From Anodontia alba (lineage: Eukaryota; Mollusca; Bivalvia; Lucinida; Lucinidae), in NCBI GenBank assembly GCA_964016985.1, contig OZ024826.1, positions 58,480,235-58,544,234 of the forward strand: a stretch of 64,000 nt of DNA, given 5' to 3'. Positions 21,020 through 32,351 of this stretch are shown in pieces (position 1 is the first letter of the stretch; each line of letters starts with the position of its first letter). Position numbers and translations under genes: made by a program. The notes under the pieces were generated by a model, which was not told the origin of the DNA, did no database searches, and saw only the letters and a list, made by a program, of their open reading frames with translations.

Positions 21020-21955
21020 CTTAAAAGATATAGAGTCTGTGCCCCTTTCTCTGCTTACGTTTGTTCTCTCTTACAAAATAAGTTTGCTTTTTCTCTGCCT
21101 ATTTTATTTGATATGATATGCCAAACAAAACTGTATAATCTTCTCAATTGCGCGTTCTCTACTTTGCAAACAACAGAAGAACAATGCATGTTTTCTCTCC
21201 ATAATTCAAAACAATGTTGATCTATAATATTACATACATCTTATCGATGCTCTAACGTACTGAAAATTGTTCATTCCAAATGTGATGTTTTTATTGCTAA
21301 AGATTACTGCTTATCGCTGATGTTAATAGCTTGCGGCATACTGCGTTTTCGACTTAAAATGAATAAATACACCTAAATGGGCACTCTAAGCTAAATGATT
21401 TACGTTTCAAAGGGGCACTACTCATGCAGAAGAGAATATGCTTCACTCTTTTGTAGCACCAGAAGTATTTTTGTCTTTGAGGTTAACTTCCTTTGAGGAA
21501 ACGGTCTAATACTTTCAGATCAGAGTGATCTCCCTTAATGGTAATCCAGTTAATTCAAATTTGATGCAATCTTCGCCCTGAATACATTAAATGACACAAT
21601 AAATTTAATTACTTTACTCATTATGTAGTTGTATCGACAGACCCTGTATCTTTAAGTATAATGTCGATTAATATCTCTTTGGTAATTATGTTAATGATTA
21701 ATATAATTTATTAGTTAAACGAAGAATGCACAGATGTTAATAACAAGGAAATGCCTGTCTGCAGAATGAATGTGCCCGAGCACTATTCAGTTAATTCTGT
21801 TAGTTATAATTCAATGTACAGATTATTTCATTGGTAGTGATAAGATTAATTGATCAAAAGTCTACTATATACTGATCTATAGTTAAGGTGACTGGTCGAT
21901 TTTCCACCATTTTGACAAGGAAGACAACGTTTGTAACTTGATGTTTGCTAACCTG
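21020..21955. other. Intron sequence, no recognised feature
   Basis: Only decayed family E-like fragments (around 21400-21560) are suspected; nothing else is supported. Confidence 0.45.
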
Positions 21956-22075
21956 CACAGCAAGCACTTTCTGAAAGGGGGTCTATTCTAAAAGGAAATA
22001 AAAGGCTCCCCTAGGGAGCAAATTCTTTCCTTTTATAGTAGATTCCTGTTCAGAAGAGAAGTGAAACTATTTGAT
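21956..22075. repeat. Family E hairpin, decayed
   Basis: GGGTCTATTCTAAAAGGAAA facing TTCCTTTTATAGTAGATTCC around CTCCCCTAGGGAG. A looser copy lies at about 22860-22990. Confidence 0.7.
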
Positions 22076-22194
22076 CAGAGCTGCCGTCCTTGGAAACGTA
22101 TTCAATCTCCTTAGGATTGACTTTATAGAAGGATTAAACCAAGCAGGTTAGTAAGGAATTTAACTAGAAATAAACTTATTATGACAATGTTACA

Positions 22195-22330
22195 GGTGAA
22201 AAAAAATGCTAATCACTTTTTCCCTGATCGGGGATCGAACACGGTCCGCTGGACTCAGTCCCGCACTCTACCGCGTCGCTATAAAAGTCGATTTATACCG
22301 CAAGGCAGTACAAGTGTGTTATATATTTAC
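22195..22330 (-). repeat. tRNA-derived SINE head, copy 1 of a pair
   Basis: On the minus strand GCGACGCGGTAGAGTG resembles an A box and GTGTTCGATCCCC a B box, followed by loss of cloverleaf pairing. It is followed on plus by TATACCGCAAGGCAGTACA. A second unit lies 280 bp away. Confidence 0.65.
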
Positions 22331-22464
22331 CCGGTGATGTGCTTCCCTTCCAAATTGAAATTCGTCCCTGAATTTCTAGGAGTCCGAGAATCACGTAAAA
22401 TGAGACCTGAGGAGTTTTATGCACACATGAAGATTACTTACGGTGGGCGCCAAAGGTAACAGGT

Positions 22465-22600
22465 TGAACAATGCAAATCATATTTTCCCCCAACCGGGGA
22501 TGGAACCCGACCCGCTGGACTCAGTCCTGCACTCTACCGCGTCGCAATAAAAGCCGGCTTATACCGCAAGGCAGTACATGTGTGTTATGTACCTATACCT
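22465..22600 (-). repeat. tRNA-derived SINE head, copy 2 of a pair
   Basis: Same A/B-box arrangement (GACGCGGTAGAGTGCAGGAC, GGGTTCCATCCCC) and the same flanking TATACCGCAAGGCAGTACA. The two units lie in the same orientation, suggesting a dimer or tandem duplication. Confidence 0.65.
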
Positions 22601-23322
22601 CGAGACATTTATCTGGTTGAAAATTTGTCGACACAATATGTCCTCATTGTTTAGTAAAATTGTTCATTTTGGGGACTGATACAATTGTTAAATTTTCCAC
22701 CATTTTAACAAGGGAGACAAGTTTGAAGGTTTTGTGTTGTTTTTGCTTCTGCAAACCAACTATTCCCGAAGTAGTGGCTTTTTACAAATACAAAACAAAT
22801 AAAAAAAATAGCAGGCTCATGAGTACTAATGAAATAATGCAAAATCCCTCAATTCCCAACTGAAAAGGGACTCAGTGTAAAAGGAAAGAATTTGCACTAA
22901 ATGGGAGCAAAATTTTGCTTTCTACAGTAAATCCCTTTTAAAGAGGGAAAAGGGCATCATTTGTAACAGAGGTACTTCTTCTGAAAGTGTATCAGTTCCC
23001 CTAACGTTAATATGCACATGTGCGGCACTCGAATAATCAAGTTAGATGCTGTGAATTGTTGACAGAAGAGTATCGATGCGGCGACAAGTTAAGCTTATTA
23101 CATTAATATACGTGAGTACAACCACTAATTTGAACGATCAGAAGTGAAGGAATTTTCAACATAGCATTACATGATTAGCCTATAACTTTGCAAGAGAGAA
23201 CAAATACGAGTGCAACATGTAAATTAGTGATTACAATAATATATTCTACTGCGCAAACAGTTAACTGTTGAACAAGTAAGTTAGTGATTACAGCAATATG
23301 TTTTACTGCACAAACAACCGAT

Positions 23323-23536
23323 TTAACCCTTGTCCTGCTGCATAAATTAAAATGTCACGCCCACTTATTATTTTCTGCCAATCAGATTACTTGATCCTGA
23401 TTTTTGCTATAAATTTGCATACTTAATGACAAACAGTGCAGATCCAGATCAGTTGGCTTCTTCAGAAGCCAACTGTTCTGGATCTACACTGTTTGCAAAG
23501 GCAGGGTATATCCGGGCACAGCAGGACAAGGGTTAA
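23323..23536. mobile_element. Family B MITE, copy 3 (piggyBac-like)
   Basis: TTAA flanks with CCCTTGTCCTGCTGCA and CAGCAGGACAAGGG ends; GCAAACAGTG-type arms and TTGGCTTCTTCAGAAGCCAA centre. Best-preserved B copy. The stretch 23537-23890 has no supported feature. Confidence 0.85.
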
Positions 23537-23894
23537 CTAAACATTTACAAAGCACATACTAAATATACACCACTATTAAATTTCAAAACTGTTCTTTAAA
23601 GGCATTATCAAATGTAATAAATCATAAAAGCATATTTGGATAAACTTCAGATTTACATCGACCACTAAAGAGCTATTTGCTATTTGACAACTTTAAAATA
23701 TACAAAAAATAATATAAAATCAGACAATTAATAAACTTTATTTTTCAGATATAACATGGTATTTTATATTACATTTAAGTTGTTGATTGATAATGAGATA
23801 AATTGTATAAAATACTTTTAAAATATTATCTAAAACACTGAGTATAATAATGTATTTCCCATTAGATGCTGATTTATATGTTAGTTAATCGTTT

Positions 23895-24065
23895 CAGCCC
23901 TGCAGACCAAAACCAGAACCCTGTACAAATAGTGTAGATCTTGATGAGACGGCTCCTAATGGAACTACACTGTTTGCCGTTCTGGTACATTTTTGACGGA
24001 CCTATTTCCAATGGACGTGTCCAATTTCAATGACGAAAAAGTCCATATTATAAGCTCAGGGCTAC
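23895..24065. mobile_element. A-like MITE with different ends
   Basis: Begins TTTCAGCCCTGCAGACCA and ends near AAGCTCAGGGCT. The core ACAAATAGTGTAGATCTTGA / GGAACTACACTGTTTGCCG is the family A/B type. A relative with the same outer sequence lies at 27115-27312. Confidence 0.6.
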
Positions 24066-24090
24066 AAACGTTCATAAGAGTTTCTCATAC

Positions 24091-24379
24091 CGTGATCTTC
24101 CACTTGTAGGAACAGTTTTTGGCCTAAGGTTAAGGTCAATCTTCTCTTTCCTCGATGACTGACTTCTACTACTCAAAGGCTCTTCGTGCTCTTCGTGTTC
24201 GTCGTTACTGTTTTCCTGTGTTTTTATGTCACCGCCATTAATCTGTATCAAAGTTTCGTTGCCCTCTTGTGATGTTTGGTCTTTATCTTTATCAAGATCA
24301 AGTGTAAGGTCTGGCTTCATAGATTTCGGTCTTTCTCTATGCGAGGTAGCACTGCTTCTGGTAGATGCTGACTTTATAG
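24091..24379 (-). CDS. CNBD2: CNBD2-like, exon 9 (insertion)
   Basis: 289 nt: 2 bases finishing Ala, 95 codons, 2 bases. Acceptor ATATTCAG, donor CACG|GTATGA. Reads IKSASTRSSATSHRERPKSM near its start and RPKTVPTSGRS near its end, with an acidic stretch NDEHEEHEEPLSSRS. Low-complexity, Ser/Asp/Lys-rich, predicted disordered. Phase agrees with exons 8 and 10. Confidence 0.75.
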
Positions 24380-24479
24380 CTGAATATTAGAATCATGTAA
24401 ACAAAATAAGACACAATCTAATCAGTTATTTGTGCTCGTGTGAAAGTATTCTTACATGATCTTGAAAGCTGTGAAAATG

Positions 24480-24870
24480 TTAAAAAAAACATATGAGCTG
24501 CGTTGCGACTAAAAAGGCTCTTCGGACTTTCCGTCGAATCAACTTTTCAGTGCGCATGCCCGCACACTTAACGAGGGTGCTAGTTCTTCGGCCGAGGGTC
24601 GAACCCACAACCTCCCAGACACAAAACGAACGCTCTTACAACTGGGCAACTATGTCGAATTAGTTTTCCCTTATCCTGCCGTTTACGCAAGCGAACAGCG
24701 TAGGTTCTGGCGAGACTGCGCGGATGCGAAGGCTCGCCTGAACCTGTGCTGTTCGCCTATGTTTTAACGGTTCTTTTCCCACATAGCAGCTCATACAATA
24801 ATGCACCTTTTTTGGCCTATTCGTTAAAGATGAAACTGAGCTAATCTTAAAAAACGTGAAATGGCCTGTT
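24480..24870. repeat. Family U repeat with tRNA-like segment
   Basis: The minus strand holds CCCAGTTGTAAGAG and GGGTTCGACCC (A/B-box like) at 24600-24655. The neighbouring hairpin GCGAACAGCGTAGGTTCTGG / CCTGAACCTGTGCTGTTCGC at 24690-24755 and the GGACTTTCCGTC block recur at 59.24-59.48 kb. Confidence 0.55.
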
Positions 24871-25214
24871 AAAGCAACATGCATTTTATTATATAGCTAT
24901 AAATATTAAATGATTAGAAATATACGATAAAATCCGAGGGACAATGATACCAATACTTCACAATACCAGCATGCAATATCAAAATCGCACGCTTTCTTCA
25001 GATCAGTAATGCTTGTTTGCCGACCATTAACAGATCTCAAACTTTATTACCATTGTGGAATGTTGACGTTGTACGAAGTCAAAATTGCTGACGTCATTTT
25101 CACTTGGAAATATAACGTCACACTGGATAAAAACTTCATATCAATTATTCTTAAAGTTTGAAAAACGCAAGTGATGCAGTGAAGCAACATAACTGATTTT
25201 TACTAAAATAATTT

Positions 25215-25375
25215 GTTTTGTTTTTTTTACGACTAGATTTGCTGCAAAAAACCAACAGTGCAAAAGTATTATCATGTTGATATTGCACTAGGTGCAAAAA
25301 TGATGTCACCTTCTGATATCATTTTTGCACTGTTACAGAAAGCACTATTGGCAAGCGTCAAAGTAAATAAAAACA
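25215..25375. repeat. Inverted-repeat element
   Basis: GGTGCAAAAATGATGTCACC faces TGATATCATTTTTGCAC; outer CAACAGTGCAAAAG faces CACTGTTACAG. Confidence 0.55.
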
Positions 25376-25969
25376 CAGAATAAGAAGCAAAACTATGCAC
25401 GGCCCATATAGTCGTTCTGTAGCGTTTGTCCACAGGCACACGACTGCATATTTGTGATTTTTGTTTACATATTATAAAATGTTAGCCTATTTTACCTTTC
25501 TATCAAATTTCAAGTCGAACGGTTATGAAATAAGTTATTTGCAAAATGTCATTCCCATAGATAATAAAACTCTATAGGTATATGATGTTTTACGTCTTTG
25601 TTATTTCGCAACCGGTCGAATTGAAACTTGACAGTGAGCTAGAAGATATTTTCAGATCTCGTAATCTATAAAAAAACTTAACTTTATGAAAAAGCCAACC
25701 ACTCTAACGAAACACCAATGAACAATTTCGACCAATCAAAAAAGAGATCGAAAGAATTGACCAATAACTAGATGTTCCTTCAAAACAGATACAAAGTCGG
25801 CTTGTTATCGGTTTATTATAATAGTAATTAATATGATTTTTGTGTTTTCGTTTTGATGCATTGACTGAGTTGGGAGCTTTTATGCGAACCAAAGTTTTAT
25901 GTATTTCTGTATTAAGAGTAGCATCGGGACCGAGGTTGAAGTTGGCTAGCTGTAAAAGTGCTTTAAACT

Positions 25970-26180
25970 CCCGGTGGTTTACTCTGCTGGCCGTTCTAAG
26001 GCGATGGTCCCAATGTTAGTCTTACTCTTTGTTGCTTTGTGGTTTATTCTACGATTGTTCGATTTGTGCTTGTTTAGTTTTATCGATTTCCTCTTCCTCT
26101 TGGTGTCTGGAAAGGACTGCGGTTTGTGATTGTGGCACTCCCTAGACTTTTCTCTTACCTTTTTTTGATTATAGAGCAAT
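25970..26180 (-). repeat. Family O lysine-rich ORF repeat, copy 2
   Basis: KKVREKSRECHNHKPQSFPD then KLNKHKSNNRRINHKATK and TNIGT.ALERPAE. Internally deleted relative to copies 1 and 3. Confidence 0.6.
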
Positions 26181-26189
26181 AACCAAAAT

Positions 26190-26410
26190 TGGCCTTATCG
26201 CCCAACATTGATGGGCCGTGAAATGAGAGAACAATATTTATAGCTATATAATAAAAGGGGTATTACACTGATATTGGTGAATATTGTCCCTCGTTGGGAA
26301 ATCGACAGACGCCCGCAAGCTCGGGTCCTTCGATATCCCAACTCGGGACAATAGTCAACAACATCAGTGCAATAACACTATAATATAGCATGCAACACTT
26401 GACTATGTTT
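26190..26410. mobile_element. Family Q hairpin element, copy 1
   Basis: TTATAGCTATATAATAAA and TATTACACTGATATTGGTGA on the left face ACATCAGTGCAATAACACTA on the right; inner TTGTCCCTCGTTGGGAAATC faces GATATCCCAACTCGGGACAA. A partial relative is at 46.74-46.91 kb. Confidence 0.65.
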
Positions 26411-26509
26411 CATGAGGGATGAAATGCAATTAACAATCTTATTAATATTTTGTTTGTGATACACAAGGAGAATAATATATGTTTACATTTACTGTGTTAA
26501 GCTACTAAC

Positions 26510-27112
26510 CATCCTTTCGACATTACTTGGAAAGATGTTCTTCTTTTTTTGTTTTGCTTGGCGTTTTATTTTAAACTATAATATTTTGTTCTGATTGACG
26601 AAACCTTATTAGGAACCATTTGTCTTTTCTGTTTCTGTATTTTGTTCTCAAATATTTACCAGAACTTACATTTACGGCCAAAAATTGGTCTGACCTATGC
26701 AATTTCTACAGTGACGTGATTTTTTTTTTTGAATTTTTGATTTTTTGTCTAAAAAAACAAAACAAAACATTTTTTACTCTTCTTTGTTGAATTTGAATTA
26801 TTGATGTTTCACAACAATGTGAAATTTTCAGAAAAAATTGCACTAGCGGAACTTGTTGAAAATCTACCTTCAAGATACCTACCCTATAGATTTCTGCATA
26901 AGTTGTATTCATTTTTACTATGGGAAAAAGGGAAAATATTTGATTTTTTAAAAACCAAATACTAGAATAATTTTTTGTACATAGGTAGTTACGACATTTA
27001 ATCATGTTTTACATTTAATCATGTCAAAAGTTTACAAATTTACTTCTTCTGTGTAAAGCACCAACAGAAAACGACTTTATGAAAGATGTCAAAAGCACAG
27101 TAGTGTTGGGGT
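26510..27112. mobile_element. Family S element
   Basis: Nearly full length: CTTTCGACATTACTTGGAAAG, ATTGGTCTGACCTATGCA, CTAGCGGAACTTGTTG, ACTTCTTCTGTGTAAAGCAC, and GATGTCAAAAGCACAG at the end. Confidence 0.75.
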
Positions 27113-27114
27113 TT

Positions 27115-27312
27115 TAACTACTTCAACCCTGTAGACCAGTAAAGACATCTCTGCAATCATTGTAGGTCCATTGAGCTACCCCATCAGGATCTACATTGCT
27201 TGGCATCTTGTTGATGAGCATGGACTAAACCCCTTATTAACAAAGAATAGACGTGTCCGAATTCAAAGATGGAAGAGCCGATTTCAGAAACTCAGGGGTG
27301 AAAGGGTTAATG
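27115..27312. mobile_element. A-like MITE, relative of 23895-24065
   Basis: CTTCAACCCTGTAGACCAG start and CTCAGGGGTGAAAGGGTTAA end; core TCATTGTAGGTCCATTG / CAGGATCTACATTGCTTGG is decayed. Confidence 0.6.
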
Positions 27313-27367
27313 ACCAATCTGGTAAGCTGGCGGTTATGCATGCTTGAGTCTTCCGTTAAATAATTTC

Positions 27368-27570
27368 AGCCACATGGTGAGAAAACGTACCCGCAAACAT
27401 GTGCGCCCAACGAAGACTCAAATTAGCCTAATCAGTCTTTGTTGTCCGCATGAAGAAACTTTGGACCCTTGGCTACCCGAAATGCGTCCATTGAAGATTC
27501 TTCTGATTAGACAGTGCTGATCTGGGCGCACATGTCGGAAAGTATGTTTTCTGACTTTACGGCTAATTTC
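27368..27570. mobile_element. Family C MITE
   Basis: GTGAGAAAACGTACCCGC, GTGCGCCCAACGAAGACTC, CCGCATGAAGAAACTTTG, and CTGGGCGCACATGTCGGAA in order. Confidence 0.75.
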
Positions 27571-27784
27571 TTTTTCCGCACTTGAACCAGTCATTTGAAT
27601 TAAGTGATTTGCTTTTGCAAATGCCGACGGCTCAAAATTTTTAGCAACCAGAAATTCTATATGAAATATATTTGACCCGCCATATCTAGAACAGTGCCTG
27701 ATCGGAATCTGAAACATCTTTCTAGTTAAGTTGTTTCTCCGTTTATCCGATTTAACTCCGAAAAATGAAACACAATACATACAA

Positions 27785-28112
27785 ACTCAATAGTTCGAAC
27801 ACTCGTAATCATGGCTAATTCGAACTCGTTATACAGTCTGTACGAAATTCTTCAAATAGCTGAAGGGATATCTTCTTATTTTAACATGAAATTGTATGTT
27901 GTGTGTACTCATGAGAATCGCCTCGTCGATGCGATTCTAATTACTACACTCAACATACCGTAAATATATAGAAAACAAAATGACTTCCATAAACTATCAC
28001 CATTTGCTTCTTGACCTGGCGCCTGATAAACACACAGTGGCTCGAACTCTCCATATCTCGAATAATTTTTCCATGGTCCCAAAGATATTCGAGCCACTGA
28101 GTTATACTGTAT
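27785..28112. mobile_element. Family M pogo-like MITE, copy 1
   Basis: Right end CGAGCCACTGAGTTATACTG-TA; left end decayed (ATAGTTCGAACACTCG). The centre is a family D-like hairpin, TGTGTACTCATGAGAATCGC facing GCGATTCTAATTACTACACT. Confidence 0.65.
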
Positions 28113-28165
28113 TAGTAAATTGGCATATTAGTAATGAGAGTTAATTGTAAGTAAGACATGCAGAC

Positions 28166-28426
28166 CTGGAAGTCGCGATCGACGATTTGGATTCTCATTT
28201 TCTTTGTCGGCATAAATATTTACATGTCTTGGGACAGTTGTCATTGGTCGATCTCTGCGTATACTTGGTCTACACGTGCTCACGCGACGTTCTTGGTGTG
28301 GAGTGTCTGGAAGACTTCTAAACGACGCATCGCCGATACAGGATCGGTGTGTGGATGGATAGCCAGCTACTGACATTGATCTTCTTAATCCAGGATTATA
28401 GTTAGAAGGTGAGTATGTTGATCGCC
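28166..28426 (-). CDS. CNBD2: CNBD2-like, exon 8 (insertion)
   Basis: 261 nt: 2 bases finishing Arg, 86 codons, 1 base. Acceptor CAAACTTGTAG; donor CCAG|GTCTGC, which is non-consensus though its phase fits exon 9 exactly. Begins RSTYSPSNYNPGLRRSMSVA and ends NPNRRSRLP. Ser/Arg/Pro-rich, likely disordered. Contains KENENPN (residues 264-270), a KEN-box-like motif. Without splicing here the frame runs 12 more residues to a stop. Confidence 0.75.
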
Positions 28427-28794
28427 CTACAAGTTTGGGAAATGTAATATATAATGTTATGCAGGCACTTTCTAAAGTCTTCTGAAATTTTGACCATTGA
28501 CGTGTGAGCATGCATGCAGTAAGGTGAATCTAAATATAGCAAACATAAGACAAAATGTGGTTGACAAATTTACATCTTAGACAAATCTCTACAGATCTAA
28601 ATACTTGACCGGTCGCTGTAGTTGATTCCTATTTACTGTACATATCTATAAAGACCCGCCTGAAAAAAGTTTTTTTTGTTCAATCGCACCTTACAAAACT
28701 AATACGCGGCTTTCTTTTATTCCGTTTCACAAATGTCTTTTTTCTGATTAAGGTTTGGAGCACCAGTAAGTTACAAAAAAGCAGTGGAAAGCTC

Positions 28795-28831
28795 CCCCCC
28801 CCCTCCCGCCCCCCACCCTCCCCACCCCCAC

Positions 28832-28860
<29 letters not shown>
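28795..28860. repeat. Poly-C / poly-A low-complexity tract
   Basis: C-rich run passing into CCACCCC and a long A tract. Confidence 0.9.
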
Positions 28861-28862
<2 letters not shown>

Positions 28863-28896
28863 GTCACGCTACGTGAGAAAACATACCTTCTGACAT

Positions 28897-29429
28897 TAGG
28901 CTGGCTCCAGCCTCCAGTGACTAAATATTTATTCTTATATTCCTGTTTGATGATCCACTAAAGTAAAATTGTTTGTGATGAGGTTTTACGGCCCTGTCAA
29001 CCCATTGGGGTCATGTCGAGCATGGTCAGTTTACCTAACCACACTTTTTACTGGGCAGGCTTAGTCTTCTAAGTTGTTAACCAGTATTGTGCACATTCTT
29101 TCGCCAGAAACTGACAACTGCCCTTCTTGAATCAGCGGAAGGTAGAGAATGACCGCAGAAAATATTTCATAATCAATCTCCATGAAAGGATGTTGCCGAC
29201 CCGGCGGGGTTCTAACCCGCAACCTCCTGATCACCAGTCGGACGCGCATTCAACTGAGCCACCGAGGCCGCCCTCTAAAGTAAAACCAAAATTATATCAT
29301 TATAAAGGCTGGTCACTAGAGACGTCTCTAGTGACCAGTCATGATATTACTTCGGTTTTATTTCAGTGGATTATCAAACAGGATTATAAGAATAAATATT
29401 TAGTCACTGGAGATTAGGAGCCAGTCTAC
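28897..29429. mobile_element. Family V inverted-repeat element, hAT-like
   Basis: Ends TAGGCTGGCTCC and GGAGCCAGTCTA with long arms (CCAGTGACTAAATATTTATT and inverse). TTCTGAC is repeated on both sides, consistent with an 8-bp target duplication in the C element. The inner hairpin GGTCACTAGAGACGTCTCTA is at 29311-29336. Confidence 0.65.
28969..29273 (-). mobile_element. tRNA-derived SINE nested in V
   Basis: Minus-strand head with A box TGGCTCAGTTG and B box GGGTTAGAACCC (29190-29273), a body with CTTCCGCTGATTCAAGAAGG, and a 3' end near GTAAAACCTCATCACAAACA. Flanked by an 11-bp target duplication CTAAAGTAAAA. Confidence 0.85.
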
Positions 29430-29609
29430 TTCTGACGCGTGTGCGCCCAAAGAAGACACAAATCATTGATCGAAATCTTCGTTGTCCGCATGAAGAAAGT
29501 TTGCATCCTTGGCTATCCAAATGCGCACAGTGCAGATTCTGATCAGGCTACGCGAATACGCAGGCTAATTTGATCTTTTTGCTGGGCGCACATGTTTGAA
29601 GGTAATATA

Positions 29610-30110
29610 AATGTCAAAAAGGATTACCTTTGGAAACAAAGAACACACAAAATCACGAACATCGGAGACGGTTTGATTGAGTGTCTTCATATGCAACGCT
29701 GTAGTTTGCGAGGCTGCATACGACCCCTAGCGCCGGCTTAAGCGGTATTCGATTTTCAAAATAACCAGGATGGGCTCAATGATCCCAAAGGAAAAACAAT
29801 ATAACCTGCACTATGATGATGTACAAGGAGACCTTTAACGGCCGCCACACGACTCAACACCAGCTACAGTAGAGTAAAATAAAAGTAAAAAGGATTGCCT
29901 TTGGAAACAAAGAACACACAAAATCACGAAAATCGGAGACAAGGTTTGATTGAGTCTTTTCATATGCAACACTGTAGTTTGCAAGGCTGCATACGCCCCC
30001 CCCCCCCCCCCCCCCCACCACCACCACCCCCCACCCCCCTAGCGCCGGCTTAAGCGGTATTCGATTTTCAAAATAACCAGAATGGGCTCAATATTTCTGA
30101 CATTTTCTGA
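29610..30110. repeat. Family F tandem dimer with poly-C
   Basis: GGATTACCTTTGGAAACAAA at 29620 and GGATTGCCTTTGGAAACAAA at 29890 start two same-orientation copies about 270 bp apart. A C run with CCACCACC interruptions (29995-30040) sits in the second copy. Confidence 0.8.
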
Positions 30111-30169
30111 CGTTACTGCTCAATTCATTTCTAAATGACGTATTTTGCCTTAACTAAAGGATCTGAGAA

Positions 30170-30335
30170 CACCAGACAGAATTTTTGCCATTGTTTACAT
30201 GGAAGACAACGTTTGTGATTTGCTGTTTGCTTGAGTGCACACCATACCTGTAAAGACGTCTACACCTTTTCAGAAGGGAGGCAAAAACTATTTAATAATT
30301 TTCTCCCCTGACAACGTATCAGTTTCCCTAAAACA
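30170..30335. repeat. Family E relative, decayed
   Basis: TTTACATGGAAGACAACG, CCTTTTCAGAAGGGAGGCAA and CCCTGACAACGTATCAGTTTCC are the E flank landmarks. Confidence 0.5.
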
Positions 30336-30464
30336 TTTATGTTTCCACTTTATCTCAAATTAACTGTTGTTTATGATGCTAAATGTTATTGCTATTGGTA
30401 TGTATTGCATGCATTATAGAAAATGATCAGCATTAATTTATATACATGTACATAGTTAATATAT

Positions 30465-30742
30465 CATCACGAAAACATGCCTATATGATTTTGACCCTGT
30501 TAAACCCCACTTTTATACAGTAAAACTGGGGTTTACAGGGGTATACACTATTTTTCTTATCTCTGCTCAAAAACATAGATTGTGGGTACTCGTTAGAACT
30601 GCCTCGGCGAGGTGGTTCTAACGAGTACCCACAAACTATGTTATGAGCAGAAATATGAAAACTGTCAGAGTTTTTATCTGAAAATTTTCAGTTTTTGGAG
30701 GTTAAATTTTCTATATATTTGAATAGGCGTGTTTTCGTAATG
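30465..30742. mobile_element. Family D MITE, copy 6
   Basis: CATCACGAAAACATGCCTAT to GGCGTGTTTTCGTAATG with the full central hairpin. Confidence 0.9.
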
Positions 30743-31765
30743 TGACAAACTGTCATGCAAATAAAAAAAATGACCATGCTATTCATCCTTCATTTTGTGC
30801 TAAATTAGTAGGGATTATAACCGATATTACTGTAGCTCATAATAATATGGTATGTTTTCAATTATGTCATGAATACATATATTACATCGATATTATACAT
30901 TCTCCTATAAAGTTATATTCCGCATATTTGTACAAATTCCTGCTTCTGCTAACAGCTTCAACAGTATATTGCCCCAGATAATAATTGTTCTGTTTCTACG
31001 TCAGATAATCTTTTTAGTGCAGATGGTTCTAACGTTTTTTTTTTTTTGTTTTTTTTTTTGTTTTTTTTTTTTTGTGCAATACTCTAAAAAAGGCTTTCTC
31101 AATTAAAATCACCTATAGGAATACAATGTTGTTCTCAAACTTTATAAAACATTTGAAGTTTTCTACCGCACGTACAAAAATATAAAAACACTAAAGGAAA
31201 TCTTACAAATCTCTATATGGTCTACGTATACCTATCTTGCATTCGGAATCATTTTGGCAGTCAAAAATTTTAAGATCAGGCCATCTGACATTTTTTTTTT
31301 TATATTTTCTATGTAAAATGTTTTTTTCTCTCTTGGAGAGTATAGTAGATAAAACACGGCGGCGCTTCTTCTGAAAGTAATACAAACTATAACACAGGAA
31401 CCTAAAAAGATTTGACATGTCCAATAGTGCCAAGCTACGGACACGCTACAGTTGATCTGTATAAAAAAGACTTCAGTGTCGCACATATATATTGAACAAA
31501 TCATTTGTTGTATAAAAACACAACTACTGCTGCTAGAAAAATAGGTCCATAATATAGTAAAAATAGTTCTAGCTATTACATACGCTAGTCTAAGTGAATA
31601 GAATTTGAAACAAATATCCTTTGAGAGCAAACAACATACACATGGAACTTAAAGTTCCTAAATAGTCATGTTTTATAGGTCAGGACAGTTAGGTCTCGTT
31701 AGTGACTCATATAAATGTTAAAGAACCCGAGAATGAGCTCGATCATTACATAGGACCAGAAAAGT
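30743..31765. other. Intron sequence with poly-T only
   Basis: Poly-T runs at 31036-31075 and a T run at 31290. Overlapping chance ORFs; no gene recognised. Confidence 0.5.
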
Positions 31766-31797
31766 TTAAACATAACATAACATAACATAACATAATT
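31766..31797. repeat. (ATAAC)n microsatellite
   Basis: Six near-perfect CATAA units followed by a TTTTATTTCG tail. A family F fragment (GGGGAGACGTCGTACGG) lies at 31990-32045. From 32046 to 32350 nothing is seen. Confidence 0.85.
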
Positions 31798-32351
31798 TTA
31801 TTTCGTAATACAAGGCCACCGGCCCATAATACATATCTCATAGATACATGCAAAGTGGAGTGGTTTGCTTGTAACAGCAATTAAGTTTGTCTAACATCTT
31901 AAAAAGAGAGGTTCTCATCTGGCATATATGTTTATAAATACATGTAAAACTGAAGTAATGTACTTAATGTTTGAAGAACTATAGTGAAGGACGGGGAGAC
32001 GTCGTACGGTCGTCGTACGACTGTAACACCAGATGTAGTAAAGTAAACAGATTCTAAAAGGAATGACAGCAATAATTAACTAGGTACTAGCCAGGTATAC
32101 TTCTCTTACTGGGCCAGATTAGCTAGGTTCGGACAATAAGTTCTCATCATTGTATGCTTTTGAATGACTCGATACAACTTAACAGAAACATTTCCTACAG
32201 ATTGTTTCGCAACTGTATCCTAGTGATCATTTATTTCATAAATTTTGTACTTATCTTCTTATTTGTATGATTTAGCTAAATGAAAAAACTAGATTTTAGC
32301 GGTAAACATACTAGTACAGACAATGCGCAGCTTAATGTTGTTTTGTAACTA

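Larger units (their letters stand above)
28866..29605. mobile_element. Family C MITE carrying nested V and SINE insertions
   Basis: The left end ACGTGAGAAAACATACCTTC-TGACAT (to about 28896) and right part GTGTGCGCCCAAAGAAGACA ... GGGCGCACATGTTTGAAGG (29437-29605) are one family C copy cut in two. Confidence 0.75.

Noticed and set aside
22195..22600. True tRNA genes
   Set aside because: A- and B-box-like words are present, but acceptor and anticodon stems do not pair and the units are multicopy with SINE-like flanks.
24885..24910. Poly-A signal or promoter in ATTATATAGCTATAAATAT
   Set aside because: The TATATAGCTATA word is shared with family Q element ends.
29190..29273. True tRNA gene
   Set aside because: It is the head of a SINE with a body, a 3' tail and an 11-bp target duplication.
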